Assembly: GCF_000526495.1 (NCBI RefSeq)
Contig: NZ_JAGE01000001.1
Coordinates: 3,170,001 to 3,234,000 of the forward strand
Length of the DNA: 64,000 nt
From: Ruminiclostridium josui JCM 17888
Lineage (GTDB): Bacteria > Bacillota > Clostridia > Acetivibrionales > DSM-1351
Direction: 5' to 3'
Made by a program: the position numbers and the translations under genes. Positions 32,567 to 42,496 of the stretch are shown piece after piece. The notes below the pieces were generated by a model that worked only from the letters and a program-made list of their open reading frames with translations, was not told where the DNA came from and did no database searches. Each line of letters opens with the position of its first letter. Position 1 is the stretch's first letter.

Positions 32567-33345
32567 GTTATCATATTGTGTTTTCAGTTACTTCACCTCC
32601 TTGCCTTTTATAAATGACCCGAAACACTACTGTTCCAGAGGGTTTGCCTTGTTTGACACAACCTCGTTATCTTTCAAGGAATACGCTCGGAATTATCGTC
32701 ATGGCATATTCTGCTTGAAGTATCTCTTGCATTTCGGGGTATTCAGTTGTCAAGGAGCAGTGAGAGAAAAACTATGTTTTCATTGATTGTTCATGAGAAA
32801 GGCAGATCCACAGAGTTTGCTAAGGTAATTTCCTCTCATCCTCCACAGGCCTCAAACCTGCAGTTTGAGTACAGGAACAAATATTTCTGTGAATTGCTTT
32901 CCTCTACTAATAGCCGAAATTATTAACCCCTTAGCTAATGCCACAGCAAATAGCTTACTCGAATGGTCAAGCAAAGTATTTTCCTCTCACCTTATAGCCT
33001 TGGTAGGGCACATTAGTTGAGGATTTTCTAAAAATATTTTTCTTCCTCATCCATAAGCGAAGAATTCTATTGATTCGAACCCCTAAAATAAAAAATAGCC
33101 TGTCTTTTTTCCAGAAAAGACGGCTGTAATGTTTATGCTTTTGCTCAAATTTGAGCGAAAGTGGTATTAAATTTAAGAAGGCTTAATGCTGTAGTTTTGG
33201 ATTTTTCAATTAGACTTTTCGACTTTTTTGTCTAAAAGCTTTAATTCGAACATCTTAAGATAAATGCGTAAATAGAAAATTGTGATTGAAATAGACGAAA
33301 AATAATGTGAGATTAAAAATATATACTGTTTATAGCGTGTTTTTG
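32567..33345. other. Long intergenic stretch between primase and defence genes
   Basis: No convincing gene is seen in these about 780 bases. On the minus strand GAGGAAA-type motifs recur near 32829, 32898, 32980 and 33042, and three of them, in different frames, encode the similar peptides VRGKYFA, SRGKQFT and MRGNYLS. Two tiny minus frames overlap there: 32967-33050 (27 codons, ATG) and 32852-32974 (40 codons, TTG). They may be remnants of small element genes or chance. CAAACCTGCAGTTTG near 32853 is a small hairpin. Confidence 0.4.
33097..33125 (-). terminator. Hairpin terminator, minus direction
   Basis: AGCCTGTCTTTT and AAAAGACGGCT pair over 11 bases with one bulge. On the minus strand the stem is followed by six T. 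It could insulate the mobile-element genes on the left from the defence genes on the right. Confidence 0.55.
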
Positions 33346-33354
33346 TGATATAAT
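33346..33354 (+). promoter_or_regulatory. Extended -10 promoter of the defence operon
   Basis: TGATATAAT (33346-33354) is an extended -10 element with a perfect TATAAT, 27 bases before the regulator start codon. No good -35 is present at the usual distance, as is common with extended -10 promoters. The encoded XRE protein may bind near here. Confidence 0.5.
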
Positions 33355-33381
33355 TATTAATATTTGTGGGAGGTGCAAAAA

Positions 33382-33621
33382 ATGGCAATACATTATAACA
33401 AGCTATGGAAGCTGCTAATTGATAAGAATATGAAAAAGAAAGATTTGCAACGCCTTTCCGGTGTTAGCTCGGCAACTATCACAAAGCTTGGCAGAAACGA
33501 AAATGTAAATACAGAAATACTTCAAAAAATATGCACAGCATTAGAATGTGACATTTGTGATATTTTAGAGTTTGTACCTGATAAAATTGAGAAAGGCAAG
33601 GTGAATGATAACAATGATTAA
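33382..33621 (+). CDS. XRE-family (Cro/CI-type) transcriptional regulator
   Basis: This 79-residue, single-domain helix-turn-helix protein has KLWKLLIDKNMKKKDLQRLS, then SSATITKLGRNENVNTEILQKIC and ALECDICDILEF, the classic HTH_26/XRE pattern. The start is ATG 33382, behind GGGAGGTG. It overlaps the methyltransferase gene and heads the defence operon. Like controller proteins of restriction systems it probably times expression of the methyltransferase and nuclease, but this is inferred from position. Confidence 0.85.
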   Translation: MAIHYNKLWKLLIDKNMKKKDLQRLSGVSSATITKLGRNENVNTEILQKICTALECDICDILEFVPDKIEKGKVNDNND

Positions 33622-35578
33622 GGATATTATGAATGCCAATGATAGTGCAACGCCGAACTGTCGAGAAATGGCTGTATTAAAAGAAAATTTCCCCTCATGT
33701 TTTAAGGCAGATGGGTCCTTTGATATTGAACGGTTTAAGGAATTTTTAAGTGATAAGATTGCTGTCACAGGAGAGGGTTATGAACTCAAGTTTTTAGGAA
33801 AAAATTATGCCCGATTGTTGGCTTCGATTGATACTACAACTGTTGTTGTGCCAGACGAGGAACATAACTCAAAATCAGAAAATATGAACAGTGAAAACAT
33901 CTACATAAGTGGCGATAATCTTGATGGGTTAAAGCATCTCTTGAAGTCCTATTCACGTCAAGTTAAATGTATTTATATTGATCCTCCTTATAACACTGGA
34001 ACAGATGGATTTGTGTATAATGACCAGTTCAATTTTACTGTGGAAGAACTTTCGGAAAAATTAAGTATTAGAGAAGAACAGGCACAACGTATTTTAGACT
34101 TAACAAAGCGTGGTTCGGCTTCTCATTCTGCGTGGTTAATGTTTATGTACCCACGTCTTTTACTGGCTAGGGATTTACTTAAGGATGATGGGATTATATT
34201 TATTTCTATTGATGATAATGAGCAAGCCAATCTTAAACTGATATGTGATGATGTCTTCGGAGAAAATAATTTCTTGACTTGCATTTCGCGTGCAACAGGT
34301 ACTCCAACTGGCGGAGGTTTTGATGGTCTTGTTAATGAATTAGACTATATGCTTGTATACGCAAGAAATATTACCGCTGCTGTAATCAATGGATTAGCTA
34401 TGAATGAAGATGATGCAAGAATATATAATCAGATTGATGAAGATGGAAATAGATATTTAACTCGATCACTACGTAGAACTGGTGGTGAAGATAGACGTGA
34501 AGATAGGCCAACCATGTACTATCCATTAATTGCTCCAGATGGTACTGAGGTCTATCCTATTGGTCCTACTGGATATGAGAGCAGATGGATATGTGCTCCA
34601 GAGACAGCAAAAAAGCTCGAGGAAGATGGATTGATTGAATGGAGAAAAACTGATTTGCTTGGGAAAAAAGTTTGGCACCCATATCAAAAATATTATTTAG
34701 AAAATCGAACAAAAGCACCAGGGAACATATGGCAAGACTTTTTCTGGCCACCAGATGACACAAATCATGAATTTCTTTGGACTGATATCGAAGGCAATAA
34801 AAAGGCAACAAGAGATATTAGAGATCTATTTGACGGGCAAAAAGTTTTTGAAACAGCAAAACCTATTGGTTTGTTAGAAAAAGTACTTACAATTGGAAGT
34901 AATGATGGGGATATAATAGTTGACTTTTTTTCTGGCAGTGCAACTACTGCTCATGCAATCATGAGAATGAATGCAGTAACCCAAGGAAAACGAAAATATA
35001 TACTTATACAGCTACAAGAGCCTGTAAAGCCAGGAAGTGATGCAGAAAAAGCAGGATACACTACCATAGACCAAATCGGCATGGATCGCATACTACGAGC
35101 AGCTGTAAAAATAAGAGAAAAGTATCCAGATACAACAGTTGACCTTGGCTTTAAGCACTATACATTGGTTGAGCCTGAGCAAAACACTCTAGACAAGCTT
35201 GAAAAGTTTGACCCTACTGAAAATAAATTATTTGCTGACAAAGACATTCTTAGTGATTTTGGAAAACCTACCGTCCTTGCAACGTGGCTTGTTAGAGATG
35301 GATATGGACTTACAGCAGAAGCTGAGGAGTTAAATTTTGCTGGATACAATGGCTATTATATAGGAAAACATCTTTACCTAATTGACCCGGAATTGTCTAA
35401 TAAGGCGATTGAAGCCATTGTAGTAAAATATGAAACTGACGGCAGCTTTAATCCTGAGAACGTGGTGTTATTCGGTTATAGTTTTACATGGACGGAAATG
35501 GAAGCTTTAAAAATTAATTTGAAACGGTTGAAGGATACAGAGAAAAACTTGCGTATCAACTTCGATATCCGTTATTGA
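33605..35578 (+). CDS. Type III restriction-modification methyltransferase (Mod)
   Basis: This 657-residue N6-adenine DNA methyltransferase recognises the site and methylates one strand, using S-adenosylmethionine. The catalytic motif DPPY is at residues 126-129 (CIYIDPPYNTGTDGFVY). The cofactor-binding motif DFFSGSATTAH is near residue 440. This beta-class order, with the target recognition region between them, is that of type III Mod proteins. The gene overlaps the regulator by 17 bases. ATG 33614 is an alternative start with better spacing from AAGGTG. The stop overlaps the region before res, so mod and res are one operon. Confidence 0.92.
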   Translation: MITMIKDIMNANDSATPNCREMAVLKENFPSCFKADGSFDIERFKEFLSDKIAVTGEGYELKFLGKNYARLLASIDTTTVVVPDEEHNSKSENMNSENIYISGDNLDGLKHLLKSYSRQVKCIYIDPPYNTGTDGFVYNDQFNFTVEELSEKLSIREEQAQRILDLTKRGSASHSAWLMFMYPRLLLARDLLKDDGIIFISIDDNEQANLKLICDDVFGENNFLTCISRATGTPTGGGFDGLVNELDYMLVYARNITAAVINGLAMNEDDARIYNQIDEDGNRYLTRSLRRTGGEDRREDRPTMYYPLIAPDGTEVYPIGPTGYESRWICAPETAKKLEEDGLIEWRKTDLLGKKVWHPYQKYYLENRTKAPGNIWQDFFWPPDDTNHEFLWTDIEGNKKATRDIRDLFDGQKVFETAKPIGLLEKVLTIGSNDGDIIVDFFSGSATTAHAIMRMNAVTQGKRKYILIQLQEPVKPGSDAEKAGYTTIDQIGMDRILRAAVKIREKYPDTTVDLGFKHYTLVEPEQNTLDKLEKFDPTENKLFADKDILSDFGKPTVLATWLVRDGYGLTAEAEELNFAGYNGYYIGKHLYLIDPELSNKAIEAIVVKYETDGSFNPENVVLFGYSFTWTEMEALKINLKRLKDTEKNLRINFDIRY

Positions 35579-35592
35579 TTGGAGGGTATGTT

Positions 35593-38553
35593 ATGGAACT
35601 TATCCTACAACGAGGATTACCACACCAACAAAAAGCTGTAGATGCAATAAGTGCTGCTTTGAATGGGGTACAGATAACTTCTCCTGTACAATTTTATGAA
35701 AACCCAAGTATTTCTCTTTCTGATCCTAAACTAGCTGCAAATATTAGAGAAATTCAAAAAAATATACCTTCAGAATATCGAAGCAGTATGCCTATTGGTG
35801 ACTGCTTGAATATTGATATTAAAATGGAAACTGGTACAGGAAAGACTTACGTTTATACTCATACTATATATGAGCTTCATAAACGTTACGATCTTAATAA
35901 GTTTATTATCGCTGTACCTTCACTTGCGATTAAAGCAGGAACTGCACAGTTTTTGCGTGATGAATATGTAAAGCGACATTTTTCCGATGTTTGTGGCTAT
36001 GGTACAGAAATTGAGGTTGGAGTACTAGAAGCGCCAAAAAACAAGAAAAAGGGGCGCTCCTATTTCCCGAGTGTTGTGAGCGACTTTGTAAAAGGTTCTT
36101 GCCAGAACACGAAGAAGATTTATGTATTATTAGTTAATATGCAACTACTTGTTGTCCGATCAAATGGTATGCTTAGCCGTGACGACTATGATTATGGAGT
36201 AGAAGGTTTTTATAGACCACTTGATGCTATTCGTGCAACAAACCCTGTTGTTATTATTGATGAGCCACATAGATTTTCTCGTGACCAGAAGGCATTTAAG
36301 GTTATCGTTGATGAAATAAAACCACAGTGTCTTATACGCTTTGGTGCTACCTTCCCTGAAACTACAAGTGGACGTGGAAAAAACAAAATAACCGTAAAAG
36401 ACTACCAAAACCTGCTCTATGATTTAAATGCCTGTGAATCTTTTAATCAAAATTTGATAAAGGGAGTAACGAAGGAGCATTTTGAACCGGTATCCAAGCG
36501 TGAAGAAAAGGTGAAAATCACTTCCATCACAAGCAAGGATTCTGTTACCTTTCAGTATAAAAAGCGTGATGAATCGACTAAAACATTTACTCTTAAAACT
36601 GGAGATTCACTATCTATCATTAATGAAGCTTTCGAGGGAATTACGGTTCATGCTATTGGCAAATCAACAGTTGAGTTTTCTAATGGTATTCAAAAGTCAA
36701 CTGGTGAGGAATTGGATGTGGATATCTATATGACCTCTTATCAAGAGCAGATGATGCGTCTTGCCCTTGAGCGTCATTTTGAAACAGAAAAAATAAACTT
36801 CTGTGGTCGCAATTTCAAGATCAAGACATTGGCATTATTTTTTATCGATGATATATCATCATATCGACCAAACGAGGAAGGTAAAACCCCTTATCTATTA
36901 CAAGCTTTTGAGAGATTGCTTAAGGAACGGATAGAATCGGTGCTATCTACCCTCAGTGAGCATGATACTGAATATCGGGCATATCTGGAAGCAAGTCTTG
37001 CAGATATTTCTGCTTGCCATGCAGGCTATTTTTCACAGGACAATAGCGATTCGGATGAAGATATAGCAAAAGAAGTAGAAACTATCCTTCATGGAAAAAA
37101 ACACCTTCTCTCTTTCAAGAATAAAGACGGTAGCTATAACACTTTACGTTTTCTATTTTCAAAATGGACACTTAAAGAGGGCTGGGATAACCCTAATGTA
37201 TTTACGATAGCTAAACTTCGTTCTAGTGGAAGTGAAAACAGTAAACTGCAAGAGGTTGGACGAGGTTTACGACTGCCTGTAGATGAGAATGGTAATCGAA
37301 TCTCCAATGAAGAATTCCAGCTTAATTATATTGTCGACTTCACAGAGGCAGACTTTGCTAAACGATTAATAGACCAAATAAACGGAGAAATTCCACAAGC
37401 TTCTTCTATTAGCGAAGAAAGATTGGAACAAGTGGCCAAGAAGCTTGGCATGACTTCAGATGAACTTTTTGATGCACTATATGATAAACATTACATAGAC
37501 AGGCGATTAAATATAAAACCCGATACAAGGGACGCTTTCTTTGCAGAATACCCGGACTTTGCTACAGGATTGTCTTCAGGTAAGGTAAAAGACCGAAATG
37601 TAGCAAAACCAAGACCTGTAAAAATCCGCAAAGCTGTTTACAGTGAAATACGCGAATTATGGGAAGCAATCAATCAACGATACCTACTTTTCTATGATGA
37701 TGATCTGGATGCTGATATGGCTAAAGTTGTTTTATCTTTGCTGGAAAAACCCGGTGTTTTTACAGACGTTGTCATGACTAGCTCCAGAGATATCGTTAAG
37801 AGCGATGGCTCACAGATGATGATTGTTTCAGATACAGGTGCCCAATATATAGTATCCAAACCTATTCCCTACAATGAATTTCTTAAGAGGATCACAAATG
37901 CTACAAACATTCCAATTAAAGTATTGCATGAGGCATTGTGTGAGTATGTTAAGAGGAATGGAACTATAAATCCAGAACGTATTAATGAAAATTCTGTCAG
38001 CATGTTTATCCAACAATTTCATGACTGGAGAAGCAATAATTTGCAAGGTCGATTCCATTATGCAAAAAGCAATACGCCTGTTGGTGCAACAGCACTCACC
38101 TATTCAGACGGTTCTCCACGTGAAGATATTGCGCAGGGACGTATTGGCACAAAGATAGTTCCGGGAACTCCAAGTGAGAAGTATTTATATGATGCTTTCG
38201 CTTATGACTCACCGTTGGAACAAAAAAATATTATGTCGGACATCGAAGAAGTCATTGTATATGGAAAAATTCCACGTAGCAGCATTGCCATACCAACTAT
38301 TACCGGTGGAATGTACAGTCCAGACTTCATGTATGTTGTAAGAAAGGCTTCCGGTGAGAAAGAGCTTAACATTGTAGTCGAAACAAAAGACGTAGAAAAT
38401 AAATCCGACTTACGTGGTACAGAAAAAGCAAAAATTGATTGTGCTCGTGTTTTCTTTGATATGCTCTCGAAAGATGGATACACTGTTTATTTCCGTGATC
38501 AGTTAAACAACAAACAGATGGCTCAGATTATTAAGGAAGTATTGGCAGAGTAA
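35593..38553 (+). CDS. Type III restriction enzyme Res subunit
   Basis: This 986-residue SF2 helicase-nuclease pairs with Mod and cleaves unmodified DNA after ATP-dependent communication between sites. Walker A is METGTGKTYVYTH (about residue 80), the DEAD-like box is VVIIDEPHRFSRD (about 220), and motif III-like LIRFGATFPET follows. Motif VI-type QEVGRGLRLPVDENG is near 555. The C-terminal PD-(D/E)XK nuclease reads YSPDFMYVV and VVETKDVENKSDLRG (about 910-930). The start is ATG 35593 with GGAGGG upstream; an in-frame ATG at 35575 overlaps mod. All motifs appear intact. Confidence 0.93.
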   Translation: MELILQRGLPHQQKAVDAISAALNGVQITSPVQFYENPSISLSDPKLAANIREIQKNIPSEYRSSMPIGDCLNIDIKMETGTGKTYVYTHTIYELHKRYDLNKFIIAVPSLAIKAGTAQFLRDEYVKRHFSDVCGYGTEIEVGVLEAPKNKKKGRSYFPSVVSDFVKGSCQNTKKIYVLLVNMQLLVVRSNGMLSRDDYDYGVEGFYRPLDAIRATNPVVIIDEPHRFSRDQKAFKVIVDEIKPQCLIRFGATFPETTSGRGKNKITVKDYQNLLYDLNACESFNQNLIKGVTKEHFEPVSKREEKVKITSITSKDSVTFQYKKRDESTKTFTLKTGDSLSIINEAFEGITVHAIGKSTVEFSNGIQKSTGEELDVDIYMTSYQEQMMRLALERHFETEKINFCGRNFKIKTLALFFIDDISSYRPNEEGKTPYLLQAFERLLKERIESVLSTLSEHDTEYRAYLEASLADISACHAGYFSQDNSDSDEDIAKEVETILHGKKHLLSFKNKDGSYNTLRFLFSKWTLKEGWDNPNVFTIAKLRSSGSENSKLQEVGRGLRLPVDENGNRISNEEFQLNYIVDFTEADFAKRLIDQINGEIPQASSISEERLEQVAKKLGMTSDELFDALYDKHYIDRRLNIKPDTRDAFFAEYPDFATGLSSGKVKDRNVAKPRPVKIRKAVYSEIRELWEAINQRYLLFYDDDLDADMAKVVLSLLEKPGVFTDVVMTSSRDIVKSDGSQMMIVSDTGAQYIVSKPIPYNEFLKRITNATNIPIKVLHEALCEYVKRNGTINPERINENSVSMFIQQFHDWRSNNLQGRFHYAKSNTPVGATALTYSDGSPREDIAQGRIGTKIVPGTPSEKYLYDAFAYDSPLEQKNIMSDIEEVIVYGKIPRSSIAIPTITGGMYSPDFMYVVRKASGEKELNIVVETKDVENKSDLRGTEKAKIDCARVFFDMLSKDGYTVYFRDQLNNKQMAQIIKEVLAE

Positions 38554-38575
38554 TTTAATTTAGGGGGGTGAAAGA

Positions 38576-40195
38576 TTGAGGTTAGAAGCATTTTTAATTA
38601 AACATTATCGGTCGATAGAAAAAGTGGCTCTTAAACTTCCTCAAAATAAGCCACTTGTCCTATTTGGACCGAATAACGCAGGAAAATCTAATATATTATC
38701 AGCTATAAATAGATTACTTGGTGAAAGGTATCCAACAAATATTGAGATGTTGGAAAGTGATTACTTTAAACGTAATCAAAGTGAATATCCTACCGCACAG
38801 ATAACTGCTAAATTTTCTGAGCCTTTACATTATGATAGTAGAGGGAATGGACATGATGTGATAACTATAAGTTATAATTATAATGGACAGGCTAATAATA
38901 ATCTTTTTCACGATGTTAATGGAAATAGGTTATATATAAAAAATGAAGAGCGTTCCGCTTGTCAATCTTACTTGATTGATGCTGAAAGAAATATCCAGAG
39001 TGCTTTTAATTATAGTAGTAGCTACTCTCTGTTAAGCAAGTTTTCAAAGAAGATACATGAAGCCTTAAGTACAGAGCATAAAGATGAATTATCACAAGCC
39101 TTTAATCAAATTACAGCATCCTTTGAACAGACTGATGAATTCTCTGGTTTTTTTAATCGATTTTCTGAAGCTCTAAAGGGAGCGGTAAAAGGGTTTGTTC
39201 ATTCATTGGCTGTGGATTTTTCAGCCTATGATCCAAACAATTATGCAAAGTCACTTCGGATCTATGCAAAAGAGGGAGATAATATTCGTGGATTTGAAGA
39301 ATTCGGCACTGGTGAACAGCAAGTCTTATTAATGGCTTTTGTTAAAGCATATATGGAAGTATTCACTGGTGAAAACTTTGTGTTGATTATTGAAGAACCA
39401 GAAGCCCATCTTCATCCCTTAGCTCAAAGATGGTTAAAGGAATATGTTGTGGATATGTGTTCATGTGGTATTCAAGTAATCATTTCAACACATTCCGCAG
39501 AATTCATAGATGCAGAATACTTAGACGGACTTGTTCGAGTACATAAAGAGGGTGGAGTTACTAAAGCAATACAACTATCCGCTCAGCAACTTTGCGATTT
39601 TTGTATAGGGTCAGGTGTTCCAGAGAATTGTGTGTCACCAGAAAATATAGTTGATTTTTACTCGACAAAACTATTTTCAGACCAGTTAAAAGGAATGTTT
39701 GCCGAAACAATCATTTTAGTGGAGGGAGCTACTGAATATTTTGCTCTGCCAGTGTATTTGAAACGTAGTGGGTATTCTTTAGCTGAACATGGAACCGAAA
39801 TTGTTAATTGTCGCGGTAAGGATGCAATCCCCTTGTACTGGAGGTTATTTAAAGCATACGGTTATAATTGTTATGCTATATTTGATTGTGACAGGAATGC
39901 ATCAAAGACTAGGGATGTGTTTAATGGCATCTTTTGCGAAGAAGAATGGGATACAGAAACTGAAAATTGTATTGTTAGAGCCGATTATGCATACTTCGGT
40001 AAAGACTTTGAATCCTATTTGCGTACAGCAATAGAGGATTATACTTCAATGGAACAAACTATTTCTGAAAAATATCATATTTCTTCAAAGCCAGGAAAAG
40101 CTAAAGCTATTGCACAACATATAGAGGAAATTCCTCATTTTATTAAGGATATTGCAGATAAACTATTAATTATAGAACTATTGGGACAAAATTAG
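38576..40195 (+). CDS. OLD-family ATP-dependent nuclease (ABC ATPase plus TOPRIM)
   Basis: The protein has 539 residues. The N-terminal ABC-type ATPase has Walker A GPNNAGKSN at 31-39, signature-like FEEFGTGEQQVLLMAFV, and Walker B FVLIIEEPEAHLHPLAQR near 270. A C-terminal TOPRIM nuclease domain follows, with IILVEGATEYFALPVYL near 380 and the acidic CYAIFDCDRNASKT. The start is TTG 38576 after the strong site GGGGGGTG. It is 22 bases after res and ends with a terminator, so it belongs to the same operon. OLD proteins act in phage defence (P2 Old, GajA). No Gabija-type UvrD helicase partner is present; its partner here may be the restriction system. Confidence 0.88.
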   Translation: MRLEAFLIKHYRSIEKVALKLPQNKPLVLFGPNNAGKSNILSAINRLLGERYPTNIEMLESDYFKRNQSEYPTAQITAKFSEPLHYDSRGNGHDVITISYNYNGQANNNLFHDVNGNRLYIKNEERSACQSYLIDAERNIQSAFNYSSSYSLLSKFSKKIHEALSTEHKDELSQAFNQITASFEQTDEFSGFFNRFSEALKGAVKGFVHSLAVDFSAYDPNNYAKSLRIYAKEGDNIRGFEEFGTGEQQVLLMAFVKAYMEVFTGENFVLIIEEPEAHLHPLAQRWLKEYVVDMCSCGIQVIISTHSAEFIDAEYLDGLVRVHKEGGVTKAIQLSAQQLCDFCIGSGVPENCVSPENIVDFYSTKLFSDQLKGMFAETIILVEGATEYFALPVYLKRSGYSLAEHGTEIVNCRGKDAIPLYWRLFKAYGYNCYAIFDCDRNASKTRDVFNGIFCEEEWDTETENCIVRADYAYFGKDFESYLRTAIEDYTSMEQTISEKYHISSKPGKAKAIAQHIEEIPHFIKDIADKLLIIELLGQN

Positions 40196-40204
40196 CTGAA
40201 TGTT

Positions 40205-40249
40205 AAAAAGACCACACAGGAGTATAAAAACTCTTATGTGGTCTTTTTT
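40205..40249 (+). terminator. Terminator of the defence operon
   Basis: AAAAAGACCACA and TGTGGTCTTTTTT pair, with further pairing of AGGAGT and ACTCTT inside, directly after the OLD nuclease stop codon. The structure ends in a T6 run. Confidence 0.9.
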
Positions 40250-40431
40250 GCCCCGCTTGAAGCTGTTCATTTAAGTTTTTCTTCAATCCCTAAGTGAACG
40301 CTTCTTTGGTCGCTCTTTTATAGTTAGCACAGCAATTGCTAAACATTAATTCTTTATGAATCAAAATAACCTTGATAGAACACAATAATGTAAAAATAAT
40401 TTCATTAAAAATTTTTGAAAGAAGGATTATT

Positions 40432-41427
40432 TTGGATATAAATAAAGAATTTAAAAAAGTAGCAACTCATAGCGGCAGATTTCATGCTGACGAAGTAATG
40501 GCAACGGCCATACTGAAACAGGTATTTGAAATTGAATTGACCAGAACCAGAGACCCGGAAATTCTTGAGAAACAAGATTTAATATACGATATTGGCAATG
40601 GGGAGTTTGACCATCATCAGTTGGAAAAGGAGTATAGGGACAATGGTACACCATATGCTGCTTGTGGACTAATATGGAGAAAATTTGGAAAGCAAGCAAT
40701 ATTATCAAAGCATCCGGAAGTATCAGAAAATGAAGTAGAAATTATTTTCAGGTACGTAGATACTGTACTGGTAGAAGGAATTGATGCAGCCGATAATGGT
40801 ATTAGGACAACAGAGAACATTATTCCTACTATGTGTATTTCTTCAATTATTGGTGGTTATAACCCTACATGGGATTCCCCAGAGTCAGTGGATGCAGCAT
40901 TTAATGATGCAGTAGGATTTGCGGAAGATATTCTGGAAAACTTAATTGATCAAAAGGTTTCAACACTAAAAGCGAGAACTTTTGTAATTGATGCTTACAA
41001 CAATCGTAAGAGACCTGAACTGTTAGTATTGGATAATTCATATCCGTGGGAACGTACGCTAAAAGAGATTGATAAAAATAAAGAAGTTCTGTTTGTTATT
41101 TATCCAAAAGAAGAAGGATACTATATGCAAACGGTTCGTGAGTACGGTGAAGTGCGCAAGGACAGAAAGAGTCTTCCAGAGGAATGGGCTGGAAAAAGGG
41201 AAGAGGAATTGAGCCGCATTGTAGGAGTAAAAGATGCTGTCTTTTGCCATTCATCAAGATTTATAGCAAAAGCCGGTTCATTTGAAAGTATATTAAAAAT
41301 GGCAGATATCGCTATTTCAAAGCCTGAACAAAAGATAGAAAACAGGGTTGTAGATAGAAATGTTTTTGATATTTTAAGGTTAATTTTACAAAATAAATTA
41401 GTGATTAAAATCAGAAGAAATAGATAA
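40432..41427 (+). CDS. MYG1-family (UPF0160) protein, DHH-like predicted exonuclease
   Basis: This protein of about 331 residues has the MYG1 motifs ATHSGRFHADEVMATAIL and YDIGNGEFDHHQ, which supply the metal-binding His and Asp residues of a DHH-like fold. It also has YVDTVLVEGIDAADNGI and, later, WAGKREEEL with VFCHSSRFIA. Eukaryotic MYG1 is reported to be a 3'-5' RNA exonuclease; the bacterial role is not settled. TTG 40432 is favoured because GAAGGA stands just before it; a longer frame begins at TTG 40372 with no site. It is a single gene outside the defence operon. Confidence 0.8.
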   Translation: MDINKEFKKVATHSGRFHADEVMATAILKQVFEIELTRTRDPEILEKQDLIYDIGNGEFDHHQLEKEYRDNGTPYAACGLIWRKFGKQAILSKHPEVSENEVEIIFRYVDTVLVEGIDAADNGIRTTENIIPTMCISSIIGGYNPTWDSPESVDAAFNDAVGFAEDILENLIDQKVSTLKARTFVIDAYNNRKRPELLVLDNSYPWERTLKEIDKNKEVLFVIYPKEEGYYMQTVREYGEVRKDRKSLPEEWAGKREEELSRIVGVKDAVFCHSSRFIAKAGSFESILKMADIAISKPEQKIENRVVDRNVFDILRLILQNKLVIKIRRNR

Positions 41428-41517
41428 TAGGAAGGGCTGTAGCAAAACAGAAATACTTACTGGTTTAGCACTGGTACTTCCGTTAGCTACGTAGCTGTAT
41501 GGTTATTTAATATTGAC

Positions 41518-41551
41518 CAGCCTGACCTGAAAAGAATTTTATGTCAGGCTG
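41518..41551 (+). terminator. Hairpin between convergent genes
   Basis: CAGCCTGAC (41518-41526) and GTCAGGCTG (41543-41551) pair between the MYG1-like gene and the oppositely oriented heme oxygenase gene. It can serve as a shared bidirectional terminator; T-rich sequence follows on the plus strand. Confidence 0.6.
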
Positions 41552-41582
41552 ATTACTTTATTTTCACAAAATGTGAGTATAC

Positions 41583-42218
41583 TTATTTAGCATGAAATAA
41601 CTTTGCATCTAGCTCATTTGAAATTCCAATATTATAAATATAAACATTGCTTATTTCTATAGCAAATAAGTTTTGCATGGGTTCAGATAAATTTAATTTC
41701 TCAAATTTCTTGTGATATTCCATTACATAATCTCTGATATTTCCAATGTCAGGTTGAATATAATAGTTTAAGGCATCTTTAGGAATATCATAACTTTTTG
41801 TTAGTATGTCTGGGAATATTCTTCCTCCAAATAAATCTGCAATAAACCTGACATAAGCATAAGCTACAATTAACTCAGGATGCTCTTTATCTATCTCGTG
41901 TATTCTTGCTATACATGCTTCTGTAGAAGGCAATAATTTCATTTCAGATAGTTTACCTCCAACCAGAATATCTAAGTCCTTTTTTATTAATTCGGATCTA
42001 TACAATTCTTTTGTAGCAAAATATTCAATACCTTCATGGTTTAAATGTTTATTAAGAGTATCCTCTATTGCTTTATACATAGCATGTAAATTAAATATAT
42101 ATTCAATATATCCTTCTTTACTTGCGTTTCCTTCGATTAATCTCTTTATAAACCCACTTTTCTCAGATGCTAAATGCAATGCATTAGTGTTATTTTTTAT
42201 GTTTACCGTAAAATCCAT
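41583..42218 (-). CDS. Heme oxygenase-like protein
   Basis: This 211-residue all-helical protein of the HemO/HO family has the proximal heme-ligand His15 in NALHLASEKSGFIKR and the helix YIEYIFNLHAMYKAIEDTL. The distal-helix glycine motif is VRFIADLFGGRIFP. HO enzymes open heme to biliverdin, CO and iron using O2. In anaerobic clostridia relatives are thought to take part in iron acquisition or O2 scavenging. A ribosome binding site AAGAGGTGAG precedes the start. No heme transporter is adjacent and it is monocistronic. The length is normal and the key residues appear intact. Confidence 0.85.
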   Translation of the reverse strand: MDFTVNIKNNTNALHLASEKSGFIKRLIEGNASKEGYIEYIFNLHAMYKAIEDTLNKHLNHEGIEYFATKELYRSELIKKDLDILVGGKLSEMKLLPSTEACIARIHEIDKEHPELIVAYAYVRFIADLFGGRIFPDILTKSYDIPKDALNYYIQPDIGNIRDYVMEYHKKFEKLNLSEPMQNLFAIEISNVYIYNIGISNELDAKLFHAK

Positions 42219-42496
42219 AAAAACTCACCTCTTTTTATCATAATGATATAAATAAGCTATTAGTATTTGCTAAATTCTTTAACAGTATTGTATAGCTAAA
42301 TCTGGTTTTTTATACAAACATCATAATAGGCTTAATTTTACCGGCAGAAAGCATATTTGTGTATACTGCAATTAAATGCGCCTGACAGCATAAGAAATCT
42401 AGAAGTTATTATGTTATTAGTGCTACATCCGATTATTTATCATAAAAAGTAGATACGTTCAAAATTATCAACTAAGTCTTTAACAGGAGGTATAAC

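Noticed and set aside
33068-33084. tRNA-like GATTCGAACCCC segment (T arm on the minus strand)
   Set aside because: No acceptor, anticodon or D arm can be folded around it; at most a relic of an attachment site.
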